Of a stretch of 8,220 bases of DNA, positions 6,863-8,220 are shown one piece after another. The DNA comes from CAYNNP01 sp964398215 (GTDB taxonomy: Bacteria; Planctomycetota; Planctomycetia; Pirellulales; Pirellulaceae): NCBI GenBank assembly GCA_964398215.1, contig CAYNNP010000272.1, positions 1 to 8,220 of the forward strand. The letters are read 5' to 3'. A program made the translations under genes and the position numbers. How positions within the stretch are numbered: position 1 is the stretch's first letter; each line of letters begins with the position of its first letter. The notes beneath the pieces are model-generated. The model made no database searches. It was not told the origin of the DNA and was given only the letters and a program-made list of their open reading frames with translations.

Positions 6863-8182
6863 ATGACTTTCAATCGACGCAAATTCATGGCAGCAACGGC
6901 GGCTACCGCATCGCTCATGCCGGCGCCCAGCGTTCACGCTCAATCAAAGGGAAAGAAGTACAGGACCGCTTTGATTGGCAGCGGTTGGTGGGGCATGAAT
7001 ATTTTGCGGGAAGCGATTTCGCATGGCCAAACCAAAGTCGTTGCTTTGTGTGATGTCGATGCTGACAAACTCGAATTGGCAGCCGAGGAAGTCAATGATC
7101 TTTGCGGCGATCAGCCGAAAACCTACGGAGACTTTCGCGAGCTGTTGGACAAGCATGAAATTGATATCGCGATCATTGCGACTCCTGATCATTGGCACGC
7201 ATTGAATACTTTGTCTGCAATCGAATCTGGTGCTCATATCTTTGTCGAAAAACCAACCGGGCACACCATTTTGGAAAGCCGCGCGATGGTGGACGCGGCA
7301 GTGGCTGCCGACCGAACTGTCCAAGTCGGGCTGCACCGCCGAGTTGGGCCGCATTACGTTTCCGGCATGAAGTTCTTGCGCGACGGCGGGGCGGGTGACA
7401 TTGGAATGATTGAAATGTTCGTCAACAGTAAGGGCGGACAAGAGAAGGCGACACGAAACAGTGCACCACCCGAGACATTGGATTGGGAGATGTACTGCGG
7501 CCCCGCGCCCATGCGTCCTTACAATCGAAAAATTCATCCAGGTGGGTTTCGCAACTTTCTGGATTTCGCAAACGGCACATTGGGAGACTGGGGCGTCCAC
7601 TGGCTAGACCAGGTGCTTTGGTGGACTGACGAAAAGTATCCAAAAACGGTTTATTCAACAGGTGGGCGTCCGGTCAGAGGCGATGCGATTTTGAACGACC
7701 AGGAACAGACGACCGACGCGCCTGATAGTCAAATCGCTGTTTACGAATTCGAGTCGTTCAGTGCCGTTTGGAAACATCGACGATTCGCCGGCACAGGAGC
7801 CGAAAAGACTGGCATCGGTTGTTACTTTCATGGGACCAAGGGAACGTTTCACATGGGCTGGCGCGATGGCTGGACCTTCTACCCCAGCGATCCTAAAAAA
7901 GCGCCCGTGCATACGGACGCAGACTTGCAAAAACCCGATGGCCACAACATGAAAATCTTGTGGGCCGATTTCATTGACTCCATCGAATCCAAGCGTAAAC
8001 CTGCGTGCGATGTCCAAAGTGCGCACCTGAGTACAAACCTCAGCTTGCTTGGGATGATGTCACTGAAACTTGGTCGGGCGGTGAAATGGGATGGTGACAA
8101 AGAAACAGTGATTGATGATCCGGAAGCCAACAAGCTTCTAAGTCGCACCTACCGTGGTGATTGGAAGTATCCTGGTAGTTAG
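6863..8182 (+). CDS. Gfo/Idh/MocA-family oxidoreductase, Tat-exported
   Basis: This 439-residue NAD(P)-dependent oxidoreductase belongs to the glucose-fructose oxidoreductase / inositol dehydrogenase family, which acts on sugars, sugar acids or cyclitols. Residues 1-27 form a twin-arginine signal (NRRKFM with R5 and R6, an Ala-rich core, cut at VHA before Q27), so the protein is exported folded with its cofactor, as known for Zymomonas Gfo. The Rossmann fold starts at about 34, with the dinucleotide loop GSGWWG at 39-44 and an acidic residue after the second strand (ALCDVDAD, 61-68). The hallmark EKP is at 129-131, with IIATPDHWH (104-112) before it. The C-terminal substrate domain contains GDWGVHWLDQ at 241-250, whose His and Asp suit the family's catalytic positions. 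The length is normal for the planctomycete exported subgroup. The substrate is unknown. The LecA-like and beta-helix genes upstream make a carbohydrate setting plausible but do not prove it. Confidence 0.93.
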   Translation: MTFNRRKFMAATAATASLMPAPSVHAQSKGKKYRTALIGSGWWGMNILREAISHGQTKVVALCDVDADKLELAAEEVNDLCGDQPKTYGDFRELLDKHEIDIAIIATPDHWHALNTLSAIESGAHIFVEKPTGHTILESRAMVDAAVAADRTVQVGLHRRVGPHYVSGMKFLRDGGAGDIGMIEMFVNSKGGQEKATRNSAPPETLDWEMYCGPAPMRPYNRKIHPGGFRNFLDFANGTLGDWGVHWLDQVLWWTDEKYPKTVYSTGGRPVRGDAILNDQEQTTDAPDSQIAVYEFESFSAVWKHRRFAGTGAEKTGIGCYFHGTKGTFHMGWRDGWTFYPSDPKKAPVHTDADLQKPDGHNMKILWADFIDSIESKRKPACDVQSAHLSTNLSLLGMMSLKLGRAVKWDGDKETVIDDPEANKLLSRTYRGDWKYPGS

Positions 8183-8191
8183 TCCAGGCGT

Positions 8192-8215
8192 AGCCGGAGT
8201 CGCCAGACTTCGGTT
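8192..8215 (+). repeat. GTAGCCGG-type imperfect palindrome at the right edge
   Basis: CCGGAGTC at 8194-8201 pairs with GACTTCGG at 8206-8213 around a GCCA loop, with one G-U pair. The stem extends two more pairs outward (8192-8193 with 8214-8215) and ends in a short T-stretch. It begins 10 bases after the oxidoreductase stop. It could be the transcript 3' end. The motif also resembles short dispersed intergenic palindromes I associate with Rhodopirellula-type genomes, which is recollection rather than a search. Only one copy is present in the window. Confidence 0.45.
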
Positions 8216-8220
8216 TACGT

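Noticed and set aside
6944..7600. Open frame of 218 codons antisense to the oxidoreductase gene
   Set aside because: It is fully covered by a strongly supported Gfo/Idh/MocA gene. The product is Cys- and His-rich without a regular metal-binding pattern and shows no domain.
1..8220. CRISPR array, tRNA, rRNA, insertion sequence or phage genes
   Set aside because: I saw no regularly spaced repeats, no cloverleaf, and no transposase, integrase or phage-like reading frame.

Overview
The window looks like chromosomal DNA from a marine planctomycete of the Pirellulaceae (Rhodopirellula/Blastopirellula type). That assignment is an inference from gene content and style, not from a marker gene. The grounds are moderate GC, weak or absent Shine-Dalgarno sites, many exported proteins of types common in that group (a von Willebrand factor A protein with a TonB/TolA-like anchor, a right-handed beta-helix protein, a Tat-exported Gfo/Idh/MocA oxidoreductase, a LecA-like domain protein), and a GTAGCCGG-type hairpin at the right edge.

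Layout. Positions 1-1903 hold a leftward pair. A membrane-anchored VWA-domain protein (824-1903) comes first. It is followed, through an ATGA stop/start overlap, by a secreted alpha-helical HEAT-like protein that runs off the left edge (1-827). A 211-bp divergent intergenic region (1904-2114) holds a nested hairpin in the presumed metK leader.

Going right, metK (S-adenosylmethionine synthetase, 2115-3296) is followed after only 5 bp by a calcineurin-like metallophosphoesterase (3302-4129), probably as one transcript. Then come three exported proteins, all on the plus strand and separated by gaps of about 100-150 bp: a right-handed parallel beta-helix protein (4233-5852), a short protein with a helical/TPR-like N-terminal part and a LecA/PA-IL-like C-terminal domain (6003-6737), and a Gfo/Idh/MocA-family oxidoreductase with a twin-arginine signal (6863-8182). 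Small inverted repeats lie at 4131-4143, 5902-5922 and 8192-8215.

How the genes may work together. The leftward pair looks like part of an envelope module: the S-x3-H transmembrane helix of the VWA protein suggests coupling to an ExbB/ExbD-type motor, which is not visible here. metK supplies the cell's methyl donor, and the co-transcribed phosphoesterase may serve the same housekeeping transcript. The beta-helix, LecA-like and Gfo/Idh/MocA proteins fit the carbohydrate-oriented, heavily exported proteome of planctomycetes, but the sequence does not show that they form one pathway. I found no mobile element, CRISPR array, tRNA or rRNA, and no clear new defence or biosynthetic system. The most interesting item is the TonB/TolA-like anchor on the VWA protein.
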